Source: a virus. From it: a DNA stretch of 26,922 nt. The stretch spans positions 1-26,922 of IMG/VR virus record IMGVR_UViG_3300020162_000055, one strand, 5' to 3'. The notes below the pieces were generated by a model that ran no database searches, was not told the origin of the DNA, and saw only the letters and a list, made by a program, of their open reading frames with translations. This document shows, in pieces, positions 7,877 to 16,087 of this stretch. The position numbers were made by a program, and so were the translations under genes. How positions within the stretch are numbered: position 1 is the first letter of the stretch; each line of letters opens with the position of its first letter.

Positions 7877-8599
7877 ATGGGCGGAGGCGGAGGCGGTTCA
7901 ACCACAACCAGCGGGATAGATCCCACAATTAAGCCATATGTAACGTATGGTTTAGAAGAAGCTAAACGTCAGTATGAAGCTCCTGGTGCGTCATTCTTTC
8001 CTGGTCAAACTTATGTTTCTCCTAGCGAGGCTACTCAGACAGCATTACAGGCAGCTCAAACCAGAGCTATGTCAGGCTCTCCGATTCAGCAAGCAGCACA
8101 GCAAGAATATCTCTCAACGGTTCAAGGTAGAGGCGTTAATCCATTCCTAGAGGGTGCGTTAGCTGGAACTAATCGTCAAGCTACAGAGGCTTATACTCGT
8201 GGCGTACAAGGTCTGCAATCTAAAGCATCATCAATGGGTCGTTATGGCTCTAATGCAATGGGTCAGCAGGTAGGTCAAGCTCAAGACATATTTGGTCGTA
8301 ACCTAGCGGAAAGTGCTGGTCAACTAGCGTATCAATCTGCTGAGGCAGAACGTGGCAGACAAATGGCTGCTGTACAAGGTGCGCCAGCTTATGCTCAAGC
8401 TGACTACATGGATATCCAGAAGTTACTGACAGTAGGTCAAGGTCAAGAGTCGTATCAACAGAAAGCATTGCAAGATGCTATCAATCGTTACAACTACGAA
8501 CAGACGTTGCCACAACAGAAACTTCAGCAATTTACGAATCTATTCACTAGCGTACCTTCTGGTGGTACTAGTACGACTACACAATCAGGGGGTAAATAA
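7877..8599 (+). CDS. Ejection / internal virion protein 1
   Basis: Encodes 240 residues starting MGGGGGGSTTTSG, a poly-Gly opening common in phage ejection proteins, with strong AAGGAG ribosome site. The body is Gln/Ala-rich and helical (TQTALQAAQTRAMSGSPIQQ, QQVGQAQDIFGRNLAESAGQ, QQKALQDAINRYNYEQTLPQ). It ends in a flexible Ser/Thr/Gly tail. It is the first of four adjacent genes with this composition, which together probably form the channel ejected into the host envelope ahead of the DNA. It shares its stop with the next start (TAATG). Confidence 0.65.
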   Translation: MGGGGGGSTTTSGIDPTIKPYVTYGLEEAKRQYEAPGASFFPGQTYVSPSEATQTALQAAQTRAMSGSPIQQAAQQEYLSTVQGRGVNPFLEGALAGTNRQATEAYTRGVQGLQSKASSMGRYGSNAMGQQVGQAQDIFGRNLAESAGQLAYQSAEAERGRQMAAVQGAPAYAQADYMDIQKLLTVGQGQESYQQKALQDAINRYNYEQTLPQQKLQQFTNLFTSVPSGGTSTTTQSGGK

Positions 8600-9192
8600 T
8601 GGGCGATCCGGTAATAACTCCTCAATTATTGGCTGCTGCTGGTGCAGGAGTTGGTGCATTAATGAAGCCAAGAAATCCGTTACAAGGTGCTTTGCTTGGT
8701 GGTATCGCAGGATATACAGGCGGTTCTTTATATGGTGCTTCTCAAGTGGCTGCTCCTGGAGTTGCTAGCGCAGTTACTCCCGCTCAAGGTGCATTGTTAG
8801 GAACTCAACCAGCAGTAAGCGCATCTCAGCCATCTATCGGTGCGTTATTAGGCACACAACCTACTGTTGCTAGTGCTGCTGCTGTTCCAGTTTCAGGCTC
8901 AACTCAAGCACTATTAGGTACGCAACCAATGGTAAACGCAGCATCTACTAGTGGTGTAGGTATTGGCACTGGTGGTTTTGAAGGAATGAAGAAATTTGGC
9001 TATGAAAATCCTGGTCTAATGATGACAGGACTTAGCTCGACTAAAGAATTATTAACTCCAGAACAAATGCCTTCTCCTGCTCCTTCTATGCCTTTACAAG
9101 CAGGTCGTGGAGTTAAGCCTTACGATCCAATGGCATCATTAGATCCATACAGACAATCCGTAGTTGGCGGTCAACCGATTTCACTAATTTAG
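8599..9192 (+). CDS. Ejection / internal virion protein 2 (GALLGTQP repeats)
   Basis: Encodes 197 residues. The N-terminal part holds a glycine-zipper-like hydrophobic stretch (GALLGGIAGYTGGSLYG at 30-46) that could enter a membrane. This is followed by three copies of (G/Q)ALLGTQP at about 64-71, 81-88 and 103-110 separated by Ala/Ser/Pro/Val linkers of 9-15 residues. The C-terminal part is Pro/Met-rich and low in complexity. It has no enzymatic motif. Position between two other ejection-type genes and membrane-active composition support an internal virion role. Confidence 0.6.
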   Translation: MGDPVITPQLLAAAGAGVGALMKPRNPLQGALLGGIAGYTGGSLYGASQVAAPGVASAVTPAQGALLGTQPAVSASQPSIGALLGTQPTVASAAAVPVSGSTQALLGTQPMVNAASTSGVGIGTGGFEGMKKFGYENPGLMMTGLSSTKELLTPEQMPSPAPSMPLQAGRGVKPYDPMASLDPYRQSVVGGQPISLI

Positions 9193-9199
9193 GTGATAT

Positions 9200-10600
9200 A
9201 TGGCAATTGAAGATTTAACACCATTTGGCACAGCCCCTAAATTCTATCAAGGATTATTGGGTGCTGAAGAAACTGCTGCGCTGCAAAAGAAAGCTCAGAT
9301 TCAGGGTTTGCTAGGCGCAGGTTTAGCATTGGCTAAAGGCATGAGTGCGTATGGCCCTCCACGTTCAGCATTGCAAAACATTCTAGGCTCAGTAGCAGGT
9401 GGCTTTGAGAGTGCTGGTGGTGCGTATCAGCAAGGTTTGCAGAACTTCCAGACTCAGCAGCAGATACAGCAAGCACAACTACAAAGAGATCAATTAAAAC
9501 TGCAAAGAGATCAGGCTTTAGCGTTACAACAAGATGTTCAAAAGGTTATGCAGACTCCTGAAGTAGCAAATAATCCATCATTAGTAGCGTTACTACGTGC
9601 TGATCCTAAAGAAGGATTGAAATGGATTAATGAGAATATGGCTGTTACTCAGGCTTATGCTAAGACAATGCCGCAGCAACAAACAACTAATTTAAGTCCA
9701 GAAGCACAAGCAAATACTGTAACTGCTCCAATGGATGAGAGAGCTAGATTATTTGCTGAGAATAGAATACTTGCATCAGTGCCAGGAAAATCTGCAAGAG
9801 AAAAGATTGAAAATAATTTAAAGCAAATTGAATCATACGACAAACAAGAAGAAATTATACGTAAACAACAAGACTTTACTAACGAAGCTCGTAGGGTTGC
9901 AGGTTACTTGTTCCCTAATAAAGACTTTACTCAGCCATTAACGGCAGATGAGTCTAAGCGTTTGAATGATGAGCTGCAAAAATTAAATATTGCACAGCGT
10001 AGAGCTGGTGCTACCGTAATTGATATGGGTAGTAGAGAGATGGAGAAAGAGTTTGCTAAAGGTGTTGTTGAGGACACTAGAGCATCATTTAACCAAGCTA
10101 AGTCATCCGTAAATACAATTAACGCAGTACAAAAATTACGTCCAATTTTATCGGCTGGTGTTTACGAAGGATTCCAAGCTGGAGTCCCTCGTTCTGTAGA
10201 TCAGTTTGCAGCAGCGTTAAAAGTAACTGGCAAGACAACCGAAGAAAAGTTGGCTCGTACAGCTCAGGCTATGCAGCAATTAGCTGCTCTTGAATTAGAT
10301 GCTGCTAAATCAATGGCAGGTCAGGGTGCAATTACTGACTTTGAGCGAGGCTTAATTGCTCGTGCATCTGGTGGTAACTTGCGTGATTTTACGGCAGTTG
10401 AAATCAATGCGTTATTAGATAGTTTAGATAAGGTTGCTAGAGCAAAGATTCAGTCTCATCAACAGAATTACGAAATAATGTCTAGCGATCCTACAGGTAA
10501 AAAATATTCTAAGTATTACAAAATAGATGTACCTGGCATTTCTGCCCCGTCTCCAAGTGGTGTAAGGCGTTATAACCAATCCACAGGGAGAATTGAATAA
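9200..10600 (+). CDS. Ejection / internal virion protein 3
   Basis: Encodes 466 residues. Residues ~20-75 are Gly/Ala-rich and amphipathic (AQIQGLLGAGLALAKGMSAY); residues ~76-118 are an extreme Gln-rich coiled coil (QNFQTQQQIQQAQLQRDQLK). The rest is a long helical region with charged heptads (REKIENNLKQIESYDKQEEI) and a C-terminal domain with MQQLAALELDAAKSMAGQGA and ISDFERGL-like AITDFERGLIARASGG, a motif common in phage internal proteins. No lytic transglycosylase motif is visible. Ribosome site AGGTGA; TAATG overlap with the next gene. Confidence 0.65.
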   Translation: MAIEDLTPFGTAPKFYQGLLGAEETAALQKKAQIQGLLGAGLALAKGMSAYGPPRSALQNILGSVAGGFESAGGAYQQGLQNFQTQQQIQQAQLQRDQLKLQRDQALALQQDVQKVMQTPEVANNPSLVALLRADPKEGLKWINENMAVTQAYAKTMPQQQTTNLSPEAQANTVTAPMDERARLFAENRILASVPGKSAREKIENNLKQIESYDKQEEIIRKQQDFTNEARRVAGYLFPNKDFTQPLTADESKRLNDELQKLNIAQRRAGATVIDMGSREMEKEFAKGVVEDTRASFNQAKSSVNTINAVQKLRPILSAGVYEGFQAGVPRSVDQFAAALKVTGKTTEEKLARTAQAMQQLAALELDAAKSMAGQGAITDFERGLIARASGGNLRDFTAVEINALLDSLDKVARAKIQSHQQNYEIMSSDPTGKKYSKYYKIDVPGISAPSPSGVRRYNQSTGRIE

Positions 10601-12516
10601 TGCCTAAACTAATTGAAGTGCCTGGACAAGGTATTGTTGAGTTTCCAGACTCAATGAGTGATGCACAAATATCTCAAGTTATTAAAAGCCAATTAACTAC
10701 TCCTGCAACTTCAGTTTTTCAACCTAAAGTTCCTTATTCTGGAGCATTAGAAACAACAAGAACAGCAGCTCAAGGGCTTACTTTTGGCTTTGCTGATGAG
10801 TTAGAAGCTGCATTACGTTCTGGAGCTGTTAGCGGAAAAGAGTATGAAGCTATTAGAGATAGATTAAGAGCGCAGCAAGGACAATATAATATAGATAATC
10901 CTGGCTTTGCTACACCGCTAGAATTATTAGGCGGTATTGCTATGCCATTAGGTGCGTTTAAGGCTTTAAAAGGAACTAGTGGAGCCACACAAGCTGCTGT
11001 TACTGGTGAAACTATAGGTGGTCAAATAGCTCGTGGTAGCGGTGTTGGAGCAGCTACAGGTGCTTTAACTGGCGCAGGTACAGCAGAAAAGAATACGTTA
11101 GAAAGTACTGCTATTGGTGGTGCTGTTGGTGGTGTATTGGGTGGAGCTATACCTATTGCAGCTAAAAGTGCTGGAGGCATGATTCGTAATGCGCTTAACG
11201 CTGCTGGAATTGGCGATCAAACTACTGCTGCAAACAAGATACTTGCTAATACATTAAACAAAGAGAATCTAACTCCTGATGAGGCTACTCGTGCGTTAAA
11301 TGAGCTACAAAAGCTAGGCGTTCCTCGTCCTGTATTGGCTGATTTAACTAAAGGATTACAGGACTTATCTTATGCTGCTTATGTGGTTCCTTCAGCAGAA
11401 AAGACTGCCACAGCTAGATTTTTAGAGTCTCGCATGATAGATCAGCCTAGCGATATTGTTAGTGGATTAGTAAAACGTGCAGGTCTTGGTAAAAATGTAA
11501 GTGGTTATGAATACCTTGATTTCCTAGCTAAGAATCAACAATCTGCTGCATCTGCAAAGTATCCTTTAGCTTATGAGAAGGCTGTAGATGCTCGTGATTT
11601 CCGTAAATACGTAGAGCGTCCAGTATTCCAAGACGCTTATAAAGAAGCTCAAAGACGAGCTGGTGTTTATGGTGATACGTTGCCTGACTTAGAACAGATT
11701 CGTAATGCTCAGTTCGTTCCTACTAACGTATTGCACCAGATTAAGATTGGTCTTGATCGAGTAGTAGAGAAAGAGATTGATCCTGTAACAGGAAAGATGA
11801 CTAGTTACGGTAGAGATGTTTCTAATGTTAAGCGTGAGTTTAACGACTTAATCAAAGAAAAGAATCCTATATACGCTAAAGCAAATAAAGAGTTTGCTGA
11901 TAACGAGCGTATTCGTTCTTCATTTGAGAGTGGTCAGAAATATCAAAGAATGGAATACAAGGAAGTCCTTGATGATCTGAAGAAGATGAATGATTCAGAA
12001 AAAGAGGCTTTCCGTCTAGGCATGATGTCAGACGTTAATTCTCGTCTTGAAAACTTTAAAGGCGGTGACTTTACTCGTCAGATATTTAAGAGCGACAAAC
12101 AGAAGTCATTGTTACGTTATGCCTTTACTGACAATAACCAGTACAACGACTTTGTCAGATACGTTGATGCTTTAGGTGAGCAGACTAAAACAGGTAGAGC
12201 AATCATGGGTGGCTCACAAACTGGTGAGCGTTTAGCTGGCAGTGAAAGTTTGGCAAATACTGCTGCTGTAGCTCAAAGTTTAGCTACTGGTGGATTAACT
12301 GGTGGTGCGATGCAATTGTTAAGACAAGGTGCAGCAAGAGCTAAAGGTATTAGCGGAGAGACTTCTGCTGAGTTACAGAAACGATTATTTGCTACTGATC
12401 CTATTGAGCAAGCTAGAATATTGCAAGAATTGAAATTAAGAACGCAGCGTAAGCCAGTAGGATTAGTTCCTAGTTCTGCTGCTATTGGAACAACTACAGG
12501 TCTGCTTGGAGATTAA
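10600..12516 (+). CDS. Large ejection / internal virion protein 4
   Basis: At 638 residues this is the largest protein of the window. It opens with LIEVPGQGIVEFPDSMSDAQ at 4-23, a short domain found at the start of many phage internal proteins. Residues ~55-120 hold GFADELEAALRSG and YEAIRDRLRAQQ. Residues ~110-205 are a long Gly/Ala-rich hydrophobic stretch (GVGAATGALTGAG, GGAVGGVLGGAIPIA) able to insert in a membrane. The remaining ~430 residues are charged helices. I see no lysozyme or SLT catalytic motif, so peptidoglycan cleavage is not supported. It closes the ejection cluster. Confidence 0.65.
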   Translation: MPKLIEVPGQGIVEFPDSMSDAQISQVIKSQLTTPATSVFQPKVPYSGALETTRTAAQGLTFGFADELEAALRSGAVSGKEYEAIRDRLRAQQGQYNIDNPGFATPLELLGGIAMPLGAFKALKGTSGATQAAVTGETIGGQIARGSGVGAATGALTGAGTAEKNTLESTAIGGAVGGVLGGAIPIAAKSAGGMIRNALNAAGIGDQTTAANKILANTLNKENLTPDEATRALNELQKLGVPRPVLADLTKGLQDLSYAAYVVPSAEKTATARFLESRMIDQPSDIVSGLVKRAGLGKNVSGYEYLDFLAKNQQSAASAKYPLAYEKAVDARDFRKYVERPVFQDAYKEAQRRAGVYGDTLPDLEQIRNAQFVPTNVLHQIKIGLDRVVEKEIDPVTGKMTSYGRDVSNVKREFNDLIKEKNPIYAKANKEFADNERIRSSFESGQKYQRMEYKEVLDDLKKMNDSEKEAFRLGMMSDVNSRLENFKGGDFTRQIFKSDKQKSLLRYAFTDNNQYNDFVRYVDALGEQTKTGRAIMGGSQTGERLAGSESLANTAAVAQSLATGGLTGGAMQLLRQGAARAKGISGETSAELQKRLFATDPIEQARILQELKLRTQRKPVGLVPSSAAIGTTTGLLGD

Positions 12517-12519
12517 GAA

Positions 12520-13095
12520 ATGCCAAAGACAAAAATTAGCGAATTTAGCGCAACAGCAAGCTCAAATACTGATATTGACGGTATTAACTTAGCTGAAGGC
12601 ATGGCTCCTAGCCTTGTCAATAACGCTATTCGTGAACTAATGGCGCAGTTAAAGGATCAGCAAGACGGTACTAGTGGCGATCCATTTACGGTTACTGGTA
12701 CTTTAACGGCATCAGGAACTACGGTCATAGGAAGCACTGTAACGTCCACAGTAACGATTAACGCAGCAACTATAGACGTACCTACTACCTTTGCAATAAA
12801 CAGCACAGGAGCAGTTAGAGTACCTGTAGGAACTACCGCACAAAGACCATCGTCAGCTACAGGTCAGCTAAGATATAATACAACTTTAGCAATACTAGAG
12901 ACTTATGATGGTAGTAACTGGACTCCTGTAGGTGGTGCTAACGGTGGTGGTGGAGCGATATTCGAGAACGCTAATACGGTATCCGCTAACTACACGATTA
13001 CTACGAATAAGAACGGAATGAGTGCTGGCCCGATTACGGTAGCATCTGGTGTAACAGTAACAGTACCTAGTGGGTCAAGGTGGGTTGTTGTATAG
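12520..13095 (+). CDS. Tail fibre protein
   Basis: Encodes 191 residues. The start MPKTKISEFSATASSNTDID and EGMAPSLVNNAIRELMAQLK is the well-known N-terminal virion-anchoring segment of phage fibres. A beta-repeat stretch follows (TLTASGTTVIGSTVTSTVTI). Next comes the module PVGTTAQRPSSATGQLRYNT then YDGSNWTPVG, seen again in the gene at 16087. The last ~25 residues repeat the ending of the gene at 4031-4531 (SAGPIT...VTVPSGS...WVV). Strong ribosome site GGAGA upstream. The homing endonuclease gene begins right after its stop, but the conserved ending shows the fibre is intact. Confidence 0.8.
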   Translation: MPKTKISEFSATASSNTDIDGINLAEGMAPSLVNNAIRELMAQLKDQQDGTSGDPFTVTGTLTASGTTVIGSTVTSTVTINAATIDVPTTFAINSTGAVRVPVGTTAQRPSSATGQLRYNTTLAILETYDGSNWTPVGGANGGGGAIFENANTVSANYTITTNKNGMSAGPITVASGVTVTVPSGSRWVVV

Positions 13096-13106
13096 TTGAC
13101 AATATT

Positions 13107-13853
13107 ATGGAACATATTAGACCTGCTCATTTATATAAAATTACTGATGTAACGTCAGGCAAATATTATGTTGGTAAGCACGTTGGAGTTTCCCAAAATG
13201 GATATTGGGGAAGCGGTCTAAGATGGAGAAGTTATGTTAAAAAACATGGCAAAAGTAATTTAAAATATGAAATATTGTTAATTGGTGAACATAAATATAT
13301 TCTTGATATTGAAAATAGATACGTAACTTTAGACTATATAAAAAACAATCCTAATTGTCTTAATCTTAGGCAAGGTGGTGATAGTGGGAATTTAAAATTC
13401 CCTATGTCAGAAGAAACAAGAAAAAAATTAAGCATTGCCAAAAAAGGTCAAGTTGCTTGGAACAAAGGTAAGAAGTTAACTGAAGAACATATACAGAAAT
13501 TACGAGTTCCTAAAGTTAATAAAAATGTTGAGAATAAAACTCAGTTTAAAAAAGGACAGGCTGCCTGGAATAAAGGAATAAAAGCAAGCCCTGAATCAGT
13601 GCAAAAAATGATTCTGTCTAAGATTGGCAAGCCAAGCAAAAGAAAAGGTATGAAACATACCGAAGAAGCTATACAAAAGATGAGGGAAAGCCATAAAAAT
13701 GCAAAGCCTCATACGCAAGAAACAAAAGACAAGATAAGAAATGCTCATTTAGGAAGAAAGTATCATTTAATAACCTGCCCGCACTGCAATAAAACTGGTG
13801 GTGCTGCGACAATGCCTAGATGGCATTTCAATAATTGTAAGAATAGGAGTTAA
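13107..13853 (+). CDS. GIY-YIG homing endonuclease with NUMOD3 repeats
   Basis: I start at the ATG at 13107; an in-frame GTG at 13080 would overlap the fibre gene. No clear ribosome site is present. The 248-residue protein has a GIY-YIG nuclease domain (LYKIT at 9-13, YYVGKH at 20-25, YWGSG at 33-37, catalytic-type Glu in DIENRY at 67-72). At least three NUMOD3-type DNA-binding segments follow (SEETRKKLSIAKKG, WNKGKKLTEEHIQKLR, KHTEEAIQKMRESHK), and a C-terminal zinc-finger-like end has C224, C227, H240 and C244 (CPHC and RWHFNNC). It is Lys-rich and AT-rich compared with its neighbours. This is a free-standing mobile gene sitting between two tail-fibre genes. Confidence 0.9.
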   Translation: MEHIRPAHLYKITDVTSGKYYVGKHVGVSQNGYWGSGLRWRSYVKKHGKSNLKYEILLIGEHKYILDIENRYVTLDYIKNNPNCLNLRQGGDSGNLKFPMSEETRKKLSIAKKGQVAWNKGKKLTEEHIQKLRVPKVNKNVENKTQFKKGQAAWNKGIKASPESVQKMILSKIGKPSKRKGMKHTEEAIQKMRESHKNAKPHTQETKDKIRNAHLGRKYHLITCPHCNKTGGAATMPRWHFNNCKNRS

Positions 13854-13855
13854 GA

Positions 13856-14401
13856 ATGGCCAATTCTATCGTTGCGGGGAATTCCTCGAATGGTGGCACA
13901 GCAATCACTACTGACACTAGTGGCACTTTAAATATTGTTACTGGATCAGGTTCAGGCTCTACTGCTATTAGCGTTGACGCATCACAGGCTACTACGTTTG
14001 CTGCTGGTGTTTCAGGTACTACTGGATCATTTAGCGGAAATATGTCGTTTAACTCAGGTTACGGTTCTGCTGCTGTTGCATACGGATGTCGCTCATGGGT
14101 AAACTTTAACGGAACAGGAACAGTAGCTATTAGAGCAAGCGGAAATGTAAGTTCTATTACTGATAATGGTGAAGGTGATTACACAGTTAATTTTACAACT
14201 GCGATGCCTGATGCTAATTATGCGGCACTAGCAACAGCAAACCAAAACTTATCAAGCAACCCCGCCGGAGTATCTGTTGGTTATCCTAACAATACTTCAA
14301 CAGTTCTTTATTCAACAACACAAGTTCGTTTTCTTGTTAAATTTGGCTCAGGTACATCTCAATTAGATCCAGTAAATTTTTCTGCCGCTATTTTCCGTTA
14401 A
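13856..14401 (+). CDS. Tail fibre protein
   Basis: Encodes 181 residues. The first ~70 residues are Thr/Ser/Gly-rich beta repeats (NSIVAGNSSNGGTAITTDTS, TTFAAGVSGTTGSFSGNMSF). Residues ~78-181 form a terminal domain beginning CRSWVNFNGTGTVAIRASGN, then SSITDNGEGDYTVNFTTAMP and ANYAALATA, a globular fibre-tip domain seen widely in aquatic phages. Its ribosome site (AGGAG at ~13845) lies inside the end of the homing endonuclease gene, so the inserted gene has kept or brought a translation signal for this fibre. Probably contributes to host-surface contact. Confidence 0.75.
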   Translation: MANSIVAGNSSNGGTAITTDTSGTLNIVTGSGSGSTAISVDASQATTFAAGVSGTTGSFSGNMSFNSGYGSAAVAYGCRSWVNFNGTGTVAIRASGNVSSITDNGEGDYTVNFTTAMPDANYAALATANQNLSSNPAGVSVGYPNNTSTVLYSTTQVRFLVKFGSGTSQLDPVNFSAAIFR

Positions 14402-14410
14402 GAGGACAAA

Positions 14411-14596
14411 ATGAAAAGAATTTTATACCCAACAGATGACGGTGGCGTAGCTATCGTAATTCCTGCTGCTGAATGTGGTTTAACCATTGAGCAAATTGCT
14501 GCTAAAGACGTACCAGCTGGCAAAGAATACAAGATTGTAGATGTTTCAGATATACCTACAGAACGACTTTTTAGAAATGCTTGGGAGTACGCATGA
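14411..14596 (+). CDS. Small fibre-cassette protein
   Basis: Encodes 61 residues (MKRILYPTDDGGVAIVIPAA, KDVPAGKEYKIVDVSDIPTE, ending LFRNAWEYA). Proteins of this pattern accompany tail-fibre genes in many phages of aquatic bacteria; I know of no proven role. The size and position suit a fibre chaperone or assembly factor. AGAGGA precedes the ATG and the gene overlaps the next one by ATGA, which indicates coupled translation of the pair. Confidence 0.6.
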   Translation: MKRILYPTDDGGVAIVIPAAECGLTIEQIAAKDVPAGKEYKIVDVSDIPTERLFRNAWEYA

Positions 14597-14817
14597 TTAC
14601 TATTAACGTAAACAAAGCTAAGGATATTGCTCATAATATTCGTAGAGCAAAACGATCAGAAGAATTTGCTCCTCTAGACGTTCAAGCAACTATTCCTAGT
14701 CAAGCATCTGCTGCTGAGTCAGCTAGACAAGTAATACGAGATAAATACGCAGCTATGCAAACACAGATTAATTCTGCATCTACGCCAGAAGAAATCAAAA
14801 CAGCGTTAGGAGTATAA
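14593..14817 (+). CDS. Small helical fibre-cassette protein
   Basis: I start at the ATG at 14593, overlapping the previous stop; the in-frame start 12 bases earlier is less likely. The 74-residue product (MITINVNKAKDIAHNIRRAK, later ESARQVIRDKYAAMQTQINS and STPEEIKTALGV) is helical and resembles the C-terminal part of tail-fibre assembly proteins with their RD-K-Y and TPEE-K elements. It probably works with the 61-residue partner just upstream on folding or attaching the fibres. That role is inferred from the setting only. Confidence 0.6.
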   Translation: MITINVNKAKDIAHNIRRAKRSEEFAPLDVQATIPSQASAAESARQVIRDKYAAMQTQINSASTPEEIKTALGV

Positions 14818-14819
14818 CT

Positions 14820-15923
14820 ATGGCCTATGGCTCAATTGTGGCAGACTTAATGACTACCAGTGATGGCGTAAGTTCTGCTGGTTTGTACGGAATGAAAAAT
14901 CGTCTAATCAACGGTTCAATGAGTATCTCTCAAGGTGCGGCTGGAGCTACTATTACGCCAGCAGTAACGTCTGCTTACGCTACTAATTATCCAGTAGATA
15001 GATTCCAAGTAATCGTAGGTGCTGCATCTAAATTAACCACTGCTCAGTCATCTGTTGCTGCTACAGGATTTAACTTTTCTACTTTGATTACTTCTTCCTC
15101 TGCTTACACAGTAGGTGCTAGTGAAGTGTTTGTTATTCGTCAAAATATAGAAGGCTTTAATACTGCTGATTTAGGATGGGGTGCGGCTGGAGCTGCTCCT
15201 GTTACGTTATCTTTTTGGGTGCGTAGTTCTTTAACTGGAACATTTGGTGGCTCATTGCAAAACTCAGCGTCTAATCGTTCTTATCCATTTACGTACTCTA
15301 TAGCTGCTGCAAATACTTGGGAATTAAAATCAGTAACTATTGCTGGTGATACTACTGGTACTTGGATTGGTGCAACTAACGGAATTGGTTTGAGAGTTAA
15401 TTTCGGTTTAGGAGTTGGCTCTACGTATAGCGGTACAGCAGGTGCATGGGCTGGTTCTGATTACGATTCAGCCACAGGCGCAACATCGGTCGTTGGAACC
15501 TCTGGTGCCACGTTCTATTTAACTGGTGTAATGCTTGAAAAGGGTTCTACGGCTACTTCTTATGACTATCGTCCTTATGGGACTGAGTTGAGTTTGTGTC
15601 AAAGGTATTTACCTGCTTATATTTATTCTTCTAGTTCTGGTTCTGAGTTTATTGGTTGGGTTCGTGGTCTTTCTACTGCTAGTACAGCATCAGCAGCCAT
15701 ACCATTTACGGTAACAGCAAGAGTTCCTCCAACTGGAGTTACAATTTCTGGAACATTCGCAGTAAGCGGTCTTTCTTTTAGCACACAGGCATTTAATTAC
15801 GCAAGTTTAAATGTTGGGGTATTAAGTCTTAGTGGCGGTAGTGGAATGACTGTGAATAATCTGTATGATTTTCAATGTTCAACTGCTAGTAGCAAAATCT
15901 TATTTACAGGATGTGAACTATGA
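14820..15923 (+). CDS. Receptor-binding tail protein with CBM-like jelly roll
   Basis: Encodes 367 residues. KNRLINGSMSISQGAAG and NYPVDRFQVI at 26-68 mark the start of a carbohydrate-binding-module-like domain common in phage receptor-binding proteins. PVTLSFWVRSSLTGTFGGSL, LKSVTIAGDTTGTW and FYLTGVMLEKGSTATSYDYR continue the same jelly roll. YGTELSLCQRYLPAY then joins it to a C-terminal beta domain of ~110 residues, the part most likely to vary with host. Ribosome site TAGGAG. It overlaps a small downstream gene by ATGA. It most likely binds host surface sugars. Confidence 0.75.
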   Translation: MAYGSIVADLMTTSDGVSSAGLYGMKNRLINGSMSISQGAAGATITPAVTSAYATNYPVDRFQVIVGAASKLTTAQSSVAATGFNFSTLITSSSAYTVGASEVFVIRQNIEGFNTADLGWGAAGAAPVTLSFWVRSSLTGTFGGSLQNSASNRSYPFTYSIAAANTWELKSVTIAGDTTGTWIGATNGIGLRVNFGLGVGSTYSGTAGAWAGSDYDSATGATSVVGTSGATFYLTGVMLEKGSTATSYDYRPYGTELSLCQRYLPAYIYSSSSGSEFIGWVRGLSTASTASAAIPFTVTARVPPTGVTISGTFAVSGLSFSTQAFNYASLNVGVLSLSGGSGMTVNNLYDFQCSTASSKILFTGCEL

Positions 15924-16087
15924 TTGAAGCAACTTGGAAATTACTTCCACTACAGCCTATGCAAACTACTCAAGTGGTTTGGCGTGAATGGGAAGATGGC
16001 AGACAAGAATCTTGTTTAGTAACTGCTGAAGAATACGTTAAATGGGTTCAGGCGGGTGGTCAACCATTACCTGCGGATAGTGAATAA
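15920..16087 (+). CDS. Small fibre-associated protein (55 aa)
   Basis: A 55-residue frame fills exactly the gap between two fibre genes: its ATG overlaps the preceding stop (ATGA) and its TAA overlaps the next start (TAATG). The product (MIEATWKLLPLQPMQTTQVV, WREWEDGRQESCLVTAEEYV, ending PLPADSE) is acidic with several Trp. The tight overlaps on both sides make it a real gene. Its size and its place in the fibre cassette suggest a chaperone or accessory for either neighbouring fibre. I recognise no family with certainty. Confidence 0.65.
   Translation: MIEATWKLLPLQPMQTTQVVWREWEDGRQESCLVTAEEYVKWVQAGGQPLPADSE

Noticed and set aside
13096-13118. TTGACA ahead of the homing endonuclease as a -35 box
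   Set aside because: No -10-like box is found at 15-19 bases spacing; a single hexamer in AT-rich DNA is not enough.
13290-13853. Repeated WNKG and EEHIQK segments of the endonuclease as a DNA repeat or CRISPR-like array
   Set aside because: The similarity is at protein level and irregular in spacing; these are NUMOD3-type DNA-binding modules.
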